From contig CAVSLJ010000003.1 in NCBI GenBank assembly GCA_963728875.1, positions 62,001-126,000 on the forward strand: a stretch of DNA of 64,000 nucleotides, in the 5' to 3' direction. This document shows, piece by piece, positions 49,710 through 59,007 of this stretch (the stretch's first letter is position 1; every line of letters starts with the position of its first letter). The notes under the pieces are model-generated. The model saw nothing but the letters and a program-made list of their open reading frames with translations, was not told where the DNA came from and made no database searches. The DNA is from DASUPK01 sp963728875 (GTDB lineage Bacteria; Actinomycetota; Thermoleophilia; Solirubrobacterales; 70-9). Made by a program: the position numbers and the translations under genes.

Positions 49710-50231
49710 GTGAGCTCCAAGTCGTTCGCCGTGGTGATCGCCGTCCTGGCCGTGATCGGCCTGCTCGGCTTCGGCCTGCTCAGTAAGGGCGAGGCCTCGC
49801 TGTCGGTCGGCGAGACGGCGCCGGACAAGGAGCTTCAGGCGATCGGCTCCCCGGGGGTGGGAAAGATCGCCGACTACCGCGGCAGATGGGTTCTGGTGAA
49901 CTTCTGGGCCTCCTGGTGCGGGCCGTGTAAGTCGGAGGCGCCGGCGCTGGAGAGCTTCCAGCAGGCTCACCGCGACGGTTTCACCGTACTTGGCGTCAAC
50001 CTCTACGACTCGACCGACCACGCGATCGATTTCGTCAATCGCTACGGGCTCACCTATCCGCAACTGCACGAATCCGGCGGGGACGACCTCAAGGAGGCCT
50101 ACGGGATGACGGGCTTCCCAGAGAGCTTCCTGATCAACCCGCAGGGTCATATCGCCCTGATCAGGCGCGGCCCGGTCGATCAGGATTACCTCGAGCGGAG
50201 CGTCGCCCCACTGATCCAGTCCCGGTCGTGA
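49710..50231 (+). CDS. Membrane-anchored thioredoxin-like protein (CcmG/ResA/TlpA)
   Basis: The 173-residue protein has one N-terminal membrane helix and a thioredoxin domain with WASWCGPCKSEAP (C70, C73), YDSTDHAIDFVNRYGLTYP and the cis-Pro segment TGFPESFLI. It would reduce apocytochrome c cysteines outside the membrane. The next gene encodes a CcmH-like protein and overlaps by 4 nt, so the CcmG role is likely. The N-terminal part is similar to those of ResA proteins. Confidence 0.9.
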   Translation: MSSKSFAVVIAVLAVIGLLGFGLLSKGEASLSVGETAPDKELQAIGSPGVGKIADYRGRWVLVNFWASWCGPCKSEAPALESFQQAHRDGFTVLGVNLYDSTDHAIDFVNRYGLTYPQLHESGGDDLKEAYGMTGFPESFLINPQGHIALIRRGPVDQDYLERSVAPLIQSRS

Positions 50232-50701
50232 GCCTGCGTCTGCAAAGGCTGGCCATTGTGGTGCTTGGGGCGCTGCTCGTGCTGGCGGTCCTCCCCGGGG
50301 CGGCCGCGGCCGCCACGCCGCGGGCGAACCTCCCCGACATCGAGGACGAGGTGATGTGCACGATCTGCGGCACCCTCTTGGCCGAGTCCGATTCGCCGCA
50401 GGCCGAGGGCGAGCGGGCACTGATCCGAAAGCTGATCGCCGAGGGCGAGACCAAGGATCAGATCAAGGATGCCTTGGTCGCCCAATACGGATCTCGTGTC
50501 CTCGCCACGCCAAGCACTCACGGCTTCGACTTGCTCGCCTGGCTGGTCCCTGGGCTCGCCATCCTCCTGGCCGTCGCCGTGCTGTCCGTGATGGCGCTGC
50601 GGCTGCAACGGCGTCGCGGCGATTATCGCGAGACTCCGCCCGAGATGGACCCGGCCGATTCCGCGCGTCTCGATCGGGAGCTCTCCTCGTACGAGAGATA
50701 G
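50228..50701 (+). CDS. ccmH: CcmH-like cytochrome c maturation protein
   Basis: The 157-residue protein starts at a GTG overlapping the thioredoxin-gene stop. It has a signal/membrane segment (1-29), the CcmH domain EDEVMCTICGTLLAESDSPQ, with the thiol motif C44-T-I-C47, then ALIRKLIAEGETKDQIKDAL and VLATPSTHGFDLLAWLVP, a second membrane helix, and a basic cytosolic tail. CcmH forms part of the thiol relay to apocytochrome c. It is about 6.3 kb from ccmEF with polysaccharide-type genes between. Confidence 0.9.
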   Translation: MSLRLQRLAIVVLGALLVLAVLPGAAAAATPRANLPDIEDEVMCTICGTLLAESDSPQAEGERALIRKLIAEGETKDQIKDALVAQYGSRVLATPSTHGFDLLAWLVPGLAILLAVAVLSVMALRLQRRRGDYRETPPEMDPADSARLDRELSSYER

Positions 50702-50724
50702 CGGCGGCCGGGCGGCCGGCGCCC

Positions 50725-52029
50725 TCAGGCCACAGGCGGTGTCGAGACGGCGGCCGCCGGCATCGCCTCGATCGGTTCGTCATTCTGGGCTTTCGGACGG
50801 GGGGTGTGCGCCAGAAACGTCGTCCACATCACCACCCCGACCAGTCCCTGGACGATCGCGATCCCCCAGAAGGCACCAAGTGCGCCGTTGATCTCGGCGC
50901 CACTGATGCTGGCGGCTACGACTAGCGCGCTCATCGCGAGGTCAATCACGAGGATCTTGCGAATCGCGCGCTCGCCCAGCAAACCCGCGCGCGGCCCGGC
51001 CATCGCGGAGATAAAGATGAACTGCAGCCCGGCAGCCAGGAGGAGAGGCTGTGCAAACTCCCAGGAGTCACCGAGGATGGCCCGGCCCACGCCGGCGGGA
51101 AGGACGAGGATGACGACGGTGTTCAAGGTCGCGGTCGCGCTGGTTAGAAGCGACGCGTGCCTCACGTAACGGCGGATTGCCGGCATCTTCCCGAGGGCTC
51201 GGGCAACGTGCCCCATCGTTCCGGCGGTCACCGCGATCTGAACCGTCACGCACGGTCGCAAGAGCAGGGTCGCTCCCTGCATCCCGCCGAGCGCCTCTGC
51301 GCCGGCGATCGCGCCGACGGCGCTTGCCCCGGCCAGCAGCGCGCCCTGCTGGGAGGTGTAGGAGATCAGGTTCCGCCAGGAGAAGTCCCAGGTGTAGCGG
51401 AGCCACGCCAAGCCGAGGCGGAGCTTGATGCCGCGATGCTGGAAGAGGGCGAGCGCCCCGGCGACTGCACCTGACGCGGCCCAGGCGGCCGTCAGCAAAG
51501 CGAGCGACGTGGCGTCGGTGAGGAAGAGAGGGACGACGGTGGCAGCGAGCAGGAGCAACCAGGTGATGTCGAGCACCAGCGCCAGGCTCGGGCGCTGAGT
51601 CGCGAAGCCGAGATAGCGCCCCAGGTCCTGGAGCACGAGAAGAGGCAGAAATGCGCCCAGGACAACGAGCGCCAGGCCAAGGCTCGTGTTCAGCGCGCTC
51701 ACCGCGGCGCCGACGAGCACGACCGTGCCACCCAGAGCCAGCCCCATCAGACAGCTCGTCCCGATCAACTCGTCCTTGCGTCTCTCGGCCTCGACCGGGT
51801 GGACCAGCACCGGATCGCAGACGAGCGCACGGGAGACGCCCAGGGCGACGATGTAAGTGAGGAGCATGAGCGCGAAGAGCCCGAACGAGGCGGCGCTGAG
51901 CAGTCGCGCCGCGATCACGGCGATCAGGACGTTCGATCCACCCGCGATCGCCTGGTCGATGGTGATCACGCTCAGCTGGCGACGAATTGAATGTTGCGGC
52001 CGTTGGGGCTGCTCGGCCTGCTCGGTCAT
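50725..52029 (-). CDS. Polysaccharide flippase-like membrane protein (Wzx type)
   Basis: The 434-residue protein has about 12 hydrophobic segments and the MATE/Wzx-like start RRQLSVITIDQAIAGGSNVLIAVIAARLLSA with V-I-A-A-R-L-L-S-A-A-S-F-G-L-F-A. Such proteins carry lipid-linked oligosaccharide units across the membrane. A GTG two codons upstream (52035), overlapping the GT61 gene's stop, is also a possible start. The Pro-rich C-terminal tail is cytosolic. It begins the surface polysaccharide locus. Confidence 0.85.
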   Translation of the reverse strand: MTEQAEQPQRPQHSIRRQLSVITIDQAIAGGSNVLIAVIAARLLSAASFGLFALMLLTYIVALGVSRALVCDPVLVHPVEAERRKDELIGTSCLMGLALGGTVVLVGAAVSALNTSLGLALVVLGAFLPLLVLQDLGRYLGFATQRPSLALVLDITWLLLLAATVVPLFLTDATSLALLTAAWAASGAVAGALALFQHRGIKLRLGLAWLRYTWDFSWRNLISYTSQQGALLAGASAVGAIAGAEALGGMQGATLLLRPCVTVQIAVTAGTMGHVARALGKMPAIRRYVRHASLLTSATATLNTVVILVLPAGVGRAILGDSWEFAQPLLLAAGLQFIFISAMAGPRAGLLGERAIRKILVIDLAMSALVVAASISGAEINGALGAFWGIAIVQGLVGVVMWTTFLAHTPRPKAQNDEPIEAMPAAAVSTPPVA

Positions 52030-52031
52030 CG

Positions 52032-53270
52032 TCACCGGTGGACCTCGTCGCCGGCCGATTCGACGTTGAGCCGGACCGAGTCGAGCATGCGGTCGAGGGC
52101 CCGGAGATCGACGGTGATGTCGTTCATCACGGCGACCTCCTCGCGCCCGGGGCGCGGCTGTTTTCCCTCCCCGAGGAGGTAGCGGTAGGTGAGGCCTGGT
52201 ACAGAATCGGCCAGCTTCCAGTAGGAGACGTCGACGTAGTTCGGCGCCAGGATCTCCACGACGGACGCGCCGGGGCTTGCAAAGAGCAGGTTCGTGAGCG
52301 CCGCACCGTGGGGGCTCACGATGCACTCGGCCTCCGCGAACATCCGGATCTGCTCGGCGACGGAGTGAGCGCCCGGATCGACCACCTCGAATCCGTTCCT
52401 CGCGAGCAGCTCCAGGATCTCCTGCTCGTTGGTCACGATCCGGTTATGGCGCACCTCTCCGCGCGTCACGTAGATCCGGTGGCCTGGAACGATCTCCGCG
52501 TCGTCAGGTCGCAGCCGCTCGCGGATGAAGTCGACTGTCCACGGTGGAATGCGCTTGTGCTGGTCGGGCAGCCCCGGCACGAGGAGCTGCTCGGCGCGTA
52601 CATGTGGATTGGCGTCGGCGTCGACGATTTCGTCGCGGTGCAGAAATCCAGCTAGCTCCAGGATCTCGCTCTGGAAGCGCTGCCCGAGTGGCAAGTACCA
52701 CCTCTGGGGCCTCGGCACACCCGGGGCCTCGAAGAGCGCCAGGCGAGGAAAGATGTCGAGCAGGAAGTGGTAGTAGTTCAGGTCCCCCCGTCCGGCGAGC
52801 ACTCCGAGGACACCCCTGACCTCCAGTGGCGGCTCGGGAAACGGATGCCAGAATTCCGCGTGCTCATTCCACCGAGTGGTCCCCCAGTAGAGCCCGCCGA
52901 ACTCCTCGATCATCCGGTCGCGGCGGTCGACGACAACGCGGTGGGGGCCCAGGACCCGGGCGTCGGGCAACTCGGCGACCGCGACGCGCGGTACATCGAG
53001 TTCGGTGTCGCCCACGAACTTCGAATGGCGCGGAGGCTCACCCGTGGGCACGGACCGAGTGACGTGCTCCCCGGGGCGCACCACCCACATTCGGCCGCCG
53101 GCGTCGGAAATGGACTCATCGACCGTCCCGACGGACCCTCTCGGGAGATAACCACCACGCAGGCGGCTCAGTTGCCTGGTGAGTGGAGAGACGATCCGGG
53201 TGGACCGGGTGTAGGCCACCTTCAGTCGGGGCCACAACGGAGTTAGTGGCGCTGGGAGACGCAGGGCCAT
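52032..53270 (-). CDS. DUF563/GT61-type glycosyltransferase
   Basis: I take the ATG at 53270 (MALRLPAPLTPL, 412 residues), 5 bp after the stop of the methyltransferase gene. It carries the DUF563 features: NYYHFLLDIFPRL, an R-I-Y-V-T-R-G segment, FEVVDPGAHSVAEQIRMFAE and the donor-site CIVSPHGAALTNLLFASPG. These enzymes transfer sugars to glycans. Its place between flippase and methyltransferase genes indicates exopolysaccharide assembly. Confidence 0.85.
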   Translation of the reverse strand: MALRLPAPLTPLWPRLKVAYTRSTRIVSPLTRQLSRLRGGYLPRGSVGTVDESISDAGGRMWVVRPGEHVTRSVPTGEPPRHSKFVGDTELDVPRVAVAELPDARVLGPHRVVVDRRDRMIEEFGGLYWGTTRWNEHAEFWHPFPEPPLEVRGVLGVLAGRGDLNYYHFLLDIFPRLALFEAPGVPRPQRWYLPLGQRFQSEILELAGFLHRDEIVDADANPHVRAEQLLVPGLPDQHKRIPPWTVDFIRERLRPDDAEIVPGHRIYVTRGEVRHNRIVTNEQEILELLARNGFEVVDPGAHSVAEQIRMFAEAECIVSPHGAALTNLLFASPGASVVEILAPNYVDVSYWKLADSVPGLTYRYLLGEGKQPRPGREEVAVMNDITVDLRALDRMLDSVRLNVESAGDEVHR

Positions 53271-53275
53271 TTCGC

Positions 53276-54016
53276 TCAGCGCTTCGCGATGACCAGATAG
53301 TGCGTGGCGAGGTTGAGCCGCCGCCGACGCTCGACCGCGGACTCGTAGGCGACGTAGGCGCGCTGCACTGGGCGCCAGAATCCGAAGTACGTGGCCCCGC
53401 GGTAGAACGGGACGATCTCCACTTCGGACCACTCGCCCAGCGATTGCTGCAGGGCGCTGTAGCTCGATCGGTCGTAGCGAGTCGGGAACTTCTCCTCCTC
53501 CTTGTGCCCGAGCAGCCGGGTGGCGATCCGCGCGCGCACCGCGTGCGGCATCAGCCTCCCGATCAGCGCAAATGCGGCGTTCGAGCCGGTGAGCTGGGCG
53601 AGCATCGTCCCACCAGGGCGTAGCGTCGCGCGCAGATTCTCGAATGCCCCGGCGATCGGCGAGACGTGCTCGAGCACCTGCCAGCTGAGCACGAGGTCGA
53701 ACTCGCCGTCCCTGTTGAGCGGAGTCGTGATATCGCCGACGACGCTCTCGTCGTAGGCGTCCTCTCCGGCCGCCGCGATCTCCTCGGCCTCGATGTCTAG
53801 CCCGACGTATTGGCATCCCCGCGGGCGATCGGAGGGGCCGATCGTCGGATAGCGACCCGCGCCGACATCCAGAATCTGGGCGTCCGGAACCAGCAGCAGA
53901 CGCGCCCGCGCGAAGAATTCCTCCTGCATTGGGCGTGCGTAGCGATCCGGCAGGCGACCGGATTCGACCAGAGGCAACTCGTCCGCCGGCGCCCCCGCCT
54001 CGATCGTGGGACTCAT
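53276..54016 (-). CDS. Class I SAM methyltransferase
   Basis: The start MSPTIEAGAP at 54016 is preferred over an ATG 18 bp upstream (246 residues). Motif I is QILDVGAGRYPTIG, the acidic beta-2 end is YVGLDIEAEE, motif II FDLVLSWQVLEHVSP and motif III LRPGGTMLAQLTG. This is a standard SAM methyltransferase, probably acting on a sugar or lipid carrier of the polysaccharide. It is the first gene of the unit flippase-GT61-methyltransferase and is divergent from the GT4 gene. Confidence 0.88.
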   Translation of the reverse strand: MSPTIEAGAPADELPLVESGRLPDRYARPMQEEFFARARLLLVPDAQILDVGAGRYPTIGPSDRPRGCQYVGLDIEAEEIAAAGEDAYDESVVGDITTPLNRDGEFDLVLSWQVLEHVSPIAGAFENLRATLRPGGTMLAQLTGSNAAFALIGRLMPHAVRARIATRLLGHKEEEKFPTRYDRSSYSALQQSLGEWSEVEIVPFYRGATYFGFWRPVQRAYVAYESAVERRRRLNLATHYLVIAKR

Positions 54017-54053
54017 TCGCCCAATGTTGCACATGGGCTAGCGTGCGGCGCCA

Positions 54054-55181
54054 ATGCGGGTCGTGATCGACGCCATCCCCGTCGTGCCGTTCGGCGGCTT
54101 CGCGGTCACGCTGGAGGGACTGCTGGCCGGATGGGACGAGCTGGGCGTTGAGGACGAAATTCACCTGCTACTCACCGAAGGCGTCGAGCACGAGATACCG
54201 GCATCGGTTCGCGTGCATCGGTTCCCGGTGGGCAGGCCGGAGGCGATCCGCCGGGTGGTCGTACAGTCGCGCGCAGCGCGGAAAGTCTGTCGCGACGTGG
54301 AGGCTGACGTGCTGCTCGGGACCATTCCGACCACGGCCGCGATTCCAGTGGGCTGCCCGAAGGTGATCACCGTCCACGATCTGCGCCATGAGCTGATGCC
54401 CGAGCAATTCACTCGTGGCCGTCGCATGCTCCGCAAGATCTCTTACGAGATCGGCTATCGCGAGGCCTCGGGCGTGATCTGTATCTCCGAGCGAACCCGG
54501 CGGGACCTGCTCCGGGCTCGGCCGTGGCTCAGGAAGAAGCCGGTGTTCACGGTGCCGTGGGCGGCCGACCACGTCGATGACTGGCCGCGGGACTACAAGG
54601 TCGAGGCGGATCCCTACGCCCTCGCCTTCGGGCACTTTCCGAACAAGGCGGTGGAACGAGTCATCGAGGCCTGGCGAATCCTTCGAGATCGCGGCGAGGC
54701 GATGCCGCTGCTCTTGGTGGGGCTTCCACGAGAGGAGCGGGATCGCGTCGGCGAGCGGATCGGCTCCGCGCGCCTGCAGGGGCTCGTCAAGCCGCTCTCC
54801 TGGCTGGAGAAGGAAGAGTTCCGCGCGCGCTTCGCATCGGCTGGTCTGATCGTCTTTCCCTCGGACTTCGAGGGATTCGGCCTCCCCGCCGTCGAGGCGA
54901 TGCGACTGAGGATTCCCCTCGTGATCTCCGCCGACGAGGCACTGCTCGAGGTGACCGGCGGGAACGCCACTGTGGCCGAAGGAAGCGATCCCGAATCGCT
55001 CGCCGAGGCAGTCTCGACCGGCTGGGGCGCGTCCATGGAGGACCTCGACCGCGCGAGCGCGTTCGTCGATGATTACCAGTGGGCTGACGTCGCCCGGGCA
55101 ACGCGCAAGGCGCTGTTAGAGGTCGCCGGAGCCGGGTCGCCCGGTCAGCCCAAGCGGTTCTCGGCGACCAGCGCGAACTGA
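54054..55181 (+). CDS. GT4 family glycosyltransferase
   Basis: The 375-residue protein has a GT-B fold: N-terminal VIDAIPVVPFGGFAVTLEGL, a middle V-T-V-H-D-L segment (VITVHDLRHELMPEQ), VICISERTRRDLLRARPWL, and the GT4 donor motif FPSDFEGFGLPAVEAMRLRIP (E-x7-E). It transfers a sugar from a nucleotide donor with retained configuration. The acceptor is a polysaccharide precursor by context. TAGCGT lies 9 nt before the ATG, so it may be leaderless. It overlaps the next convergent methyltransferase by 37 bp. Confidence 0.9.
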   Translation: MRVVIDAIPVVPFGGFAVTLEGLLAGWDELGVEDEIHLLLTEGVEHEIPASVRVHRFPVGRPEAIRRVVVQSRAARKVCRDVEADVLLGTIPTTAAIPVGCPKVITVHDLRHELMPEQFTRGRRMLRKISYEIGYREASGVICISERTRRDLLRARPWLRKKPVFTVPWAADHVDDWPRDYKVEADPYALAFGHFPNKAVERVIEAWRILRDRGEAMPLLLVGLPREERDRVGERIGSARLQGLVKPLSWLEKEEFRARFASAGLIVFPSDFEGFGLPAVEAMRLRIPLVISADEALLEVTGGNATVAEGSDPESLAEAVSTGWGASMEDLDRASAFVDDYQWADVARATRKALLEVAGAGSPGQPKRFSATSAN

Positions 55182-55936
55182 TTCTCGAGCCCGGCGCGCC
55201 GGCCGAAGCGCTGGGCGAGCCGCGACTGGTTCGACCAGTAGCGCAGCAAGCGAAGCTCTCCGAAGCATGGCCTGAGCACATCTTCGAGGGCCCCCTCGTC
55301 AACCCCATTCCGGACCACGTGATACTCGACCATGTCTCCGGGCCGGGACGGATCCAACCGTCCCGTGAGTCGGTTCTTCAGGGAGACGAGGCCGCTGAAT
55401 CGGTTTCCGCGACCAAGGCGCCAGGTCAGGTACGCCGCCCTGTCCACCCGGTGCGCGAACGGCAACATCGTGTCGTAGCGGAGGGGATCCTGGACGGAGA
55501 GGAACGCGCCGCCCGGAGGCAGATGCCGGTCAGTGACCGCCTGGACGAACGAAACGTAGTCGGGAATGTGATGCAGGACCGAAGCGCAGAAGACGACCGA
55601 GAACGGCCCGCCTTCGACCTCGCTCGCGTCCTCAGCCTCATCGAGCACGGCGCTGAAACGAGGGTTTCCGCCGAATGTCGCCTGCAGCCGTTCGACCGCG
55701 TGGCGGGAGACCTCGGTAGCGGTGACCTCGAAGCCGCGAGCCAGCAGGGGCTCAGTGAAACCCCCGTCCCCCGCGCCGATCTCAAGGACGCGCGCGGGCA
55801 GGCCTCGGGAGGCTGTGCGCTCCACCAGACCAGACACAAGGTGGACCATCCAGCCACGGAGCTCTGGGTGAGCAAGATGCGGGTCGCCAGCGTAACTGTA
55901 GGCGTCGTCGAAGACGCCCTCCTGAAGCTCGCCCAT
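55145..55936 (-). CDS. Class I SAM methyltransferase
   Basis: The ATG at 55936 (263 residues) is chosen; a TTG at 55957 is possible. Motif I RVLEIGAGDGGFTEPLLARG, acidic beta-2 TEVSRHAVERL, motif II FSVVFCASVLHHIPD, and LPPGGAFLSVQDPLRYDT are clear. The C-terminal half (YWSNQSRLAQRFGRR) is longer and may bind the acceptor. It is divergent from the next GT4 gene and convergent with the former one. The substrate is likely a sugar in the polysaccharide. Confidence 0.88.
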   Translation of the reverse strand: MGELQEGVFDDAYSYAGDPHLAHPELRGWMVHLVSGLVERTASRGLPARVLEIGAGDGGFTEPLLARGFEVTATEVSRHAVERLQATFGGNPRFSAVLDEAEDASEVEGGPFSVVFCASVLHHIPDYVSFVQAVTDRHLPPGGAFLSVQDPLRYDTMLPFAHRVDRAAYLTWRLGRGNRFSGLVSLKNRLTGRLDPSRPGDMVEYHVVRNGVDEGALEDVLRPCFGELRLLRYWSNQSRLAQRFGRRAGLENQFALVAENRLG

Positions 55937-55985
55937 CTGGATTTCCCCGCCGGTCAAATCTGCGCTCCCCTCTGGGCAATGACTC

Positions 55986-55991
55986 TAGGCT
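55986..55991 (+). promoter_or_regulatory. Candidate -10 box (leaderless) for a GT4 gene
   Basis: TAGGCT ends 7 nt before the TTG at 55999. Confidence 0.5.
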
Positions 55992-55998
55992 ACGACGC

Positions 55999-57099
55999 TT
56001 GACGCTGAGGGTCCTCTACGACGGCAAGGCGTTCATCCGCCACCGTCGCTCGGGAATCACGCGCTACCTGAGCGAGCTGATCCACGAGTTCCGCGCGCAT
56101 CCGGACCTCGGGGTCGATCCGGTGACGCCGTACAGATGGGTGGCCAACAGCCACCTCGCTGAGGGTTGGCCCGGGTACACGCAGGTCCCGTTGCCTGGAC
56201 GTCTGCGCCCGGCGGTCCTGGAGCGGCTCAACGCCCGTCGCATCCGCAGAGGGTCCGATGGAGCCGACCTCGTCCATCATTCGCTCTACGAGCCGTCGTC
56301 GCTCGAGACGTGGCGCGCTCCCCACCGGGTCTGCACGATCTACGACTTCACCTTCGAGCACTTCCCCGAATTCCTTCGTGAATGGGGCGACCATCTGGAG
56401 GCGAAGCAGCTCTTCATAGAGCGTTGCGACGCCCTGATCTGCATCTCCCAGGCCACCCACGACGACCTCCTGCGCTTTCACCCGGGGCTCGACAAGCCGT
56501 CGTTCGTCGTCCCACTCGGCGTCGGCGAAGAGTTTTTCGACCCTGAACCCGCCCAGATCAGTGGCCTTCCGGACCGCTACATGCTGTACGTCGGCAACCG
56601 TCATCCGCACAAGAACGTCGACCTTCTGCTTTCCGCGTTTGCCGAGATCCGCTCCAAGTACTCGGACCTCCAGCTGGTGCTCGTAGGCGCCTATCTTCCC
56701 GCTGAGACCGCGCGTCTCGAGGAGCTGGGGATCGCGGACCGGACGGTGCGCCTGCGCGTTTCGGATCGCGAACTCCCCTGGATCTACCGTGGGGCCGAGG
56801 CCTTCGTCTTCCCCTCGCGCTACGAGGGGTTCGGCCTGCCGGTGCTCGAGGCGATGGCGGCGGGTTGTCCGGTGGCCATGTCAAATGCGCCCGCCCTGCT
56901 CGAACTGGGATCCGAGGTCGCCCTCGTCTTCGATCCGGATGACCGGGACACGCTAGTCGGCCTGATCGAGCGCCTCCTTACCGACCCTGACCTTGCGGAC
57001 GACATGCGGGGAAAGGGTCGTCATCGCGCCGGAGAGTTCACCTGGCGGCGGACGGCGGAGCTCACCGTCTCTGCCTACGATCAGGCGGTAAGCAGGTGA
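55999..57099 (+). CDS. GT4 family glycosyltransferase (mannosyltransferase-like)
   Basis: The 366-residue protein starts at a TTG. It has RRSGITRYLSELIHEF (acceptor-side G-I loop), VCTIYDFTFEHFPEF, ALICISQATHDDLLRFHP, Y-V-G-N-R-H-P-H-K-N and the donor motif FPSRYEGFGLPVLEAMAAGC (E-x7-E). It belongs to the WbaZ-like/mannosyl-type GT4 enzymes. The GTG of the esterase-like gene overlaps its stop. It would add a sugar to the growing polysaccharide. Confidence 0.9.
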   Translation: MTLRVLYDGKAFIRHRRSGITRYLSELIHEFRAHPDLGVDPVTPYRWVANSHLAEGWPGYTQVPLPGRLRPAVLERLNARRIRRGSDGADLVHHSLYEPSSLETWRAPHRVCTIYDFTFEHFPEFLREWGDHLEAKQLFIERCDALICISQATHDDLLRFHPGLDKPSFVVPLGVGEEFFDPEPAQISGLPDRYMLYVGNRHPHKNVDLLLSAFAEIRSKYSDLQLVLVGAYLPAETARLEELGIADRTVRLRVSDRELPWIYRGAEAFVFPSRYEGFGLPVLEAMAAGCPVAMSNAPALLELGSEVALVFDPDDRDTLVGLIERLLTDPDLADDMRGKGRHRAGEFTWRRTAELTVSAYDQAVSR

Positions 57100-57917
57100 C
57101 GGGAGGGGCGACTGCGCACAGGGGTACCCGGATGGTCGCCACGCTCGGTGCCGGTCTCGTCGCGGCGCTGGCCGTCGTTTCGGTGGCGAGCGGATGTGGG
57201 TCTTCAAGAGGCGGCGCCGACCTCGGTGCGTGCAATAACAAGTCGCGCGGGCTCCCCAAGCTCACCTGGGGAATACCGACGGCGAACCCCCGTAGCGTCG
57301 TGATCCTGCTGCACGGCGGCGGTTGGCAGCCGAACCCCATCGGCTATCGCCAGCAGGTTGAGTACGGAAAGGCGATCGAGGCGGGCGGCGTCGCCACGGT
57401 GGCGGTGGGATATGGGCCAGGTGCCACCGGGCTCCGGCAGATCGAAGACGTCTACTCGCGCGCGCGGCGCTGTTTTCCGGACGCCCCCATTTGCGCCGTC
57501 GGTGACTCCGCCGGCGGCCACCTCGCGCTCATGCTCGCGACCCGTGAGTCGGATCTCTCATGCGTGATCGCCCGTGCGGCTCCAACCGACCTCACCTCGC
57601 TCGTAGCGCAGGGTGCGAACGAGGGGCGTCAGATCGCCCTTGATGCCTTCGGAGAGCGAGGTCTCGCGCGATTCAGCCCCGTCCGCCGGGCGAGTGCGAT
57701 CCATGCCCGTGTGCTGGTGATCATGGCCGAGAACGACCCACTGGTCCCGGTTGCGCAGGGGAGGGAGCTAGAGCGAGCGCTGCCCGGCGTGGAGCTTCTG
57801 GTGCTGCCACCCGGACCGGAGCCATTCGTCCATGGGCTGGGCGTGACGCAGAGCTCCTTGCATGCGGCGAACGAACGCGAGGTGACGTTCCTCGAGCAGG
57901 CGGCGCCCGCGAGCTAG
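57096..57917 (+). CDS. Secreted lipoprotein alpha/beta hydrolase (esterase/acetylesterase-like)
   Basis: The 273-residue protein starts at a GTG overlapping the GT4 stop (GTGA). A signal peptide with lipobox VASGCGSS is visible. The hydrolase has the oxyanion motif LLHGGGW, the nucleophile GDSAGGH, and an Asp and His in MAENDPLVP and FVHGLGVTQ. It probably removes acyl groups outside the membrane, e.g. from sugars. The operon context suggests trimming or degradation of the exopolysaccharide. Confidence 0.85.
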   Translation: MTGGATAHRGTRMVATLGAGLVAALAVVSVASGCGSSRGGADLGACNNKSRGLPKLTWGIPTANPRSVVILLHGGGWQPNPIGYRQQVEYGKAIEAGGVATVAVGYGPGATGLRQIEDVYSRARRCFPDAPICAVGDSAGGHLALMLATRESDLSCVIARAAPTDLTSLVAQGANEGRQIALDAFGERGLARFSPVRRASAIHARVLVIMAENDPLVPVAQGRELERALPGVELLVLPPGPEPFVHGLGVTQSSLHAANEREVTFLEQAAPAS

Positions 57918-57935
57918 CAACGCAGGGGGCCGGGC

Positions 57936-58913
57936 CTAGCGATCGAGCAGCGGTCGCAGCGCGTCCGCAATCCTCGCCGCAAGCTTGCAGCGACCGTCGT
58001 AGTTCAGGTGAATCGGATCGTAGAATTCCTGCGGCACGTAGTCGCCCATCGCGTTGACCACCGTTCCGAGCTCACCTATGCCTTCGAGAAATGCGGCGGC
58101 AACCAGGGCCGCGTCGTGGTCGAGCCGCTCAGGAACGTCCGGGCTCAAGATCTCAGTGAGGAGCTGGTGGTTCCCCGGCGGGATGTAGGCAACCGAGGGC
58201 AGTTTCATCTTCCCCAGGGCCGCGCCGAGCTCAGCGACAAGGCGAACGCCCTCGCTGCCGGGCTCTAAACCCTCAGCGTGATGCAGGTCCATGTTGTGTC
58301 GAAGCCGATCGATTTTTTGGGAGCGTGTCCGGCCCTTGACCGCCTGGAGGAGCTTGACCTCACCCACGTTCCAGTTCGCACCGACTGCGCTGGGCACGGG
58401 CATCCGGTGATATGCGTCCTCCTCCTCGAGACCGGGGCGCTCGAGCTTTCGCGGTAGCTTTGCGCCCGACTCGACTAAAGCCGTCAGTTGCTCGGTGACC
58501 ATCTCGTACCCGAACTCAGGACTTGCGAGCCAGATTGGTTGGAGCATCTGGGCCGCGATCGGAACGAGCACGGCTCGCGGCCGCGAGCGGCACTTGGCGA
58601 GAGCCGCGAGGTAGGGCAGGATGATCCGGGCGGTGTAACTGGGACCGTAGAGCTCTAGGCAGCGAACGGAGCCGAGCTGCTTGCGGATCAGGTCGGAGAG
58701 ATAGCTGCGAGACGAATCGCCCCGGCCCGTCCAGTACATCGTCGAGTCGCCGAAGAGGAGGAGTTCCGGGCCGTCGTGCCGCCCGTCATAGGCACGCCGC
58801 AGTTGACGCAATTGGCGCAGCTGCACATCCGTGACACGTCGCTCCACTCGACGCCACCACCAGCGAAACCAGGCCCAGGCGACACTCGGGCGCGGATCGA
58901 TCCGAGGCTTCAC
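57936..58913 (-). CDS. SGNH-hydrolase-like protein
   Basis: The 325-residue protein has an SGNH block I in LLLFGDSTMYW (Ser nucleophile) and a block V in DPIHLNYDGR (D-x-x-H). Between are helical segments of unknown type, so it resembles the sugar O-acyltransferase/esterase-type SGNH proteins of polysaccharide clusters. A Trp/Arg-rich N-terminus (WAWFRWWWRRVERR) may touch the membrane; no clear signal peptide is seen. The likely role is acetylation or deacetylation of the glycan. Confidence 0.75.
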   Translation of the reverse strand: MKPRIDPRPSVAWAWFRWWWRRVERRVTDVQLRQLRQLRRAYDGRHDGPELLLFGDSTMYWTGRGDSSRSYLSDLIRKQLGSVRCLELYGPSYTARIILPYLAALAKCRSRPRAVLVPIAAQMLQPIWLASPEFGYEMVTEQLTALVESGAKLPRKLERPGLEEEDAYHRMPVPSAVGANWNVGEVKLLQAVKGRTRSQKIDRLRHNMDLHHAEGLEPGSEGVRLVAELGAALGKMKLPSVAYIPPGNHQLLTEILSPDVPERLDHDAALVAAAFLEGIGELGTVVNAMGDYVPQEFYDPIHLNYDGRCKLAARIADALRPLLDR

Positions 58914-59007
58914 GATCGCCGCAAGTTACCTGTGCCCTGCGCCCGAGGCGCCAGTTCCATCCAGGCCGATGGGCGCAGGTCGAGTTGATACTCCCGCCAG
59001 CTGAGCC

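Noticed and set aside
50700..50730. GC-rich inverted repeats between ccmH and the flippase gene as a terminator
   Set aside because: Only short GGCCG/CGGCC pairings without a T-run; not distinct from background in this GC-rich DNA.
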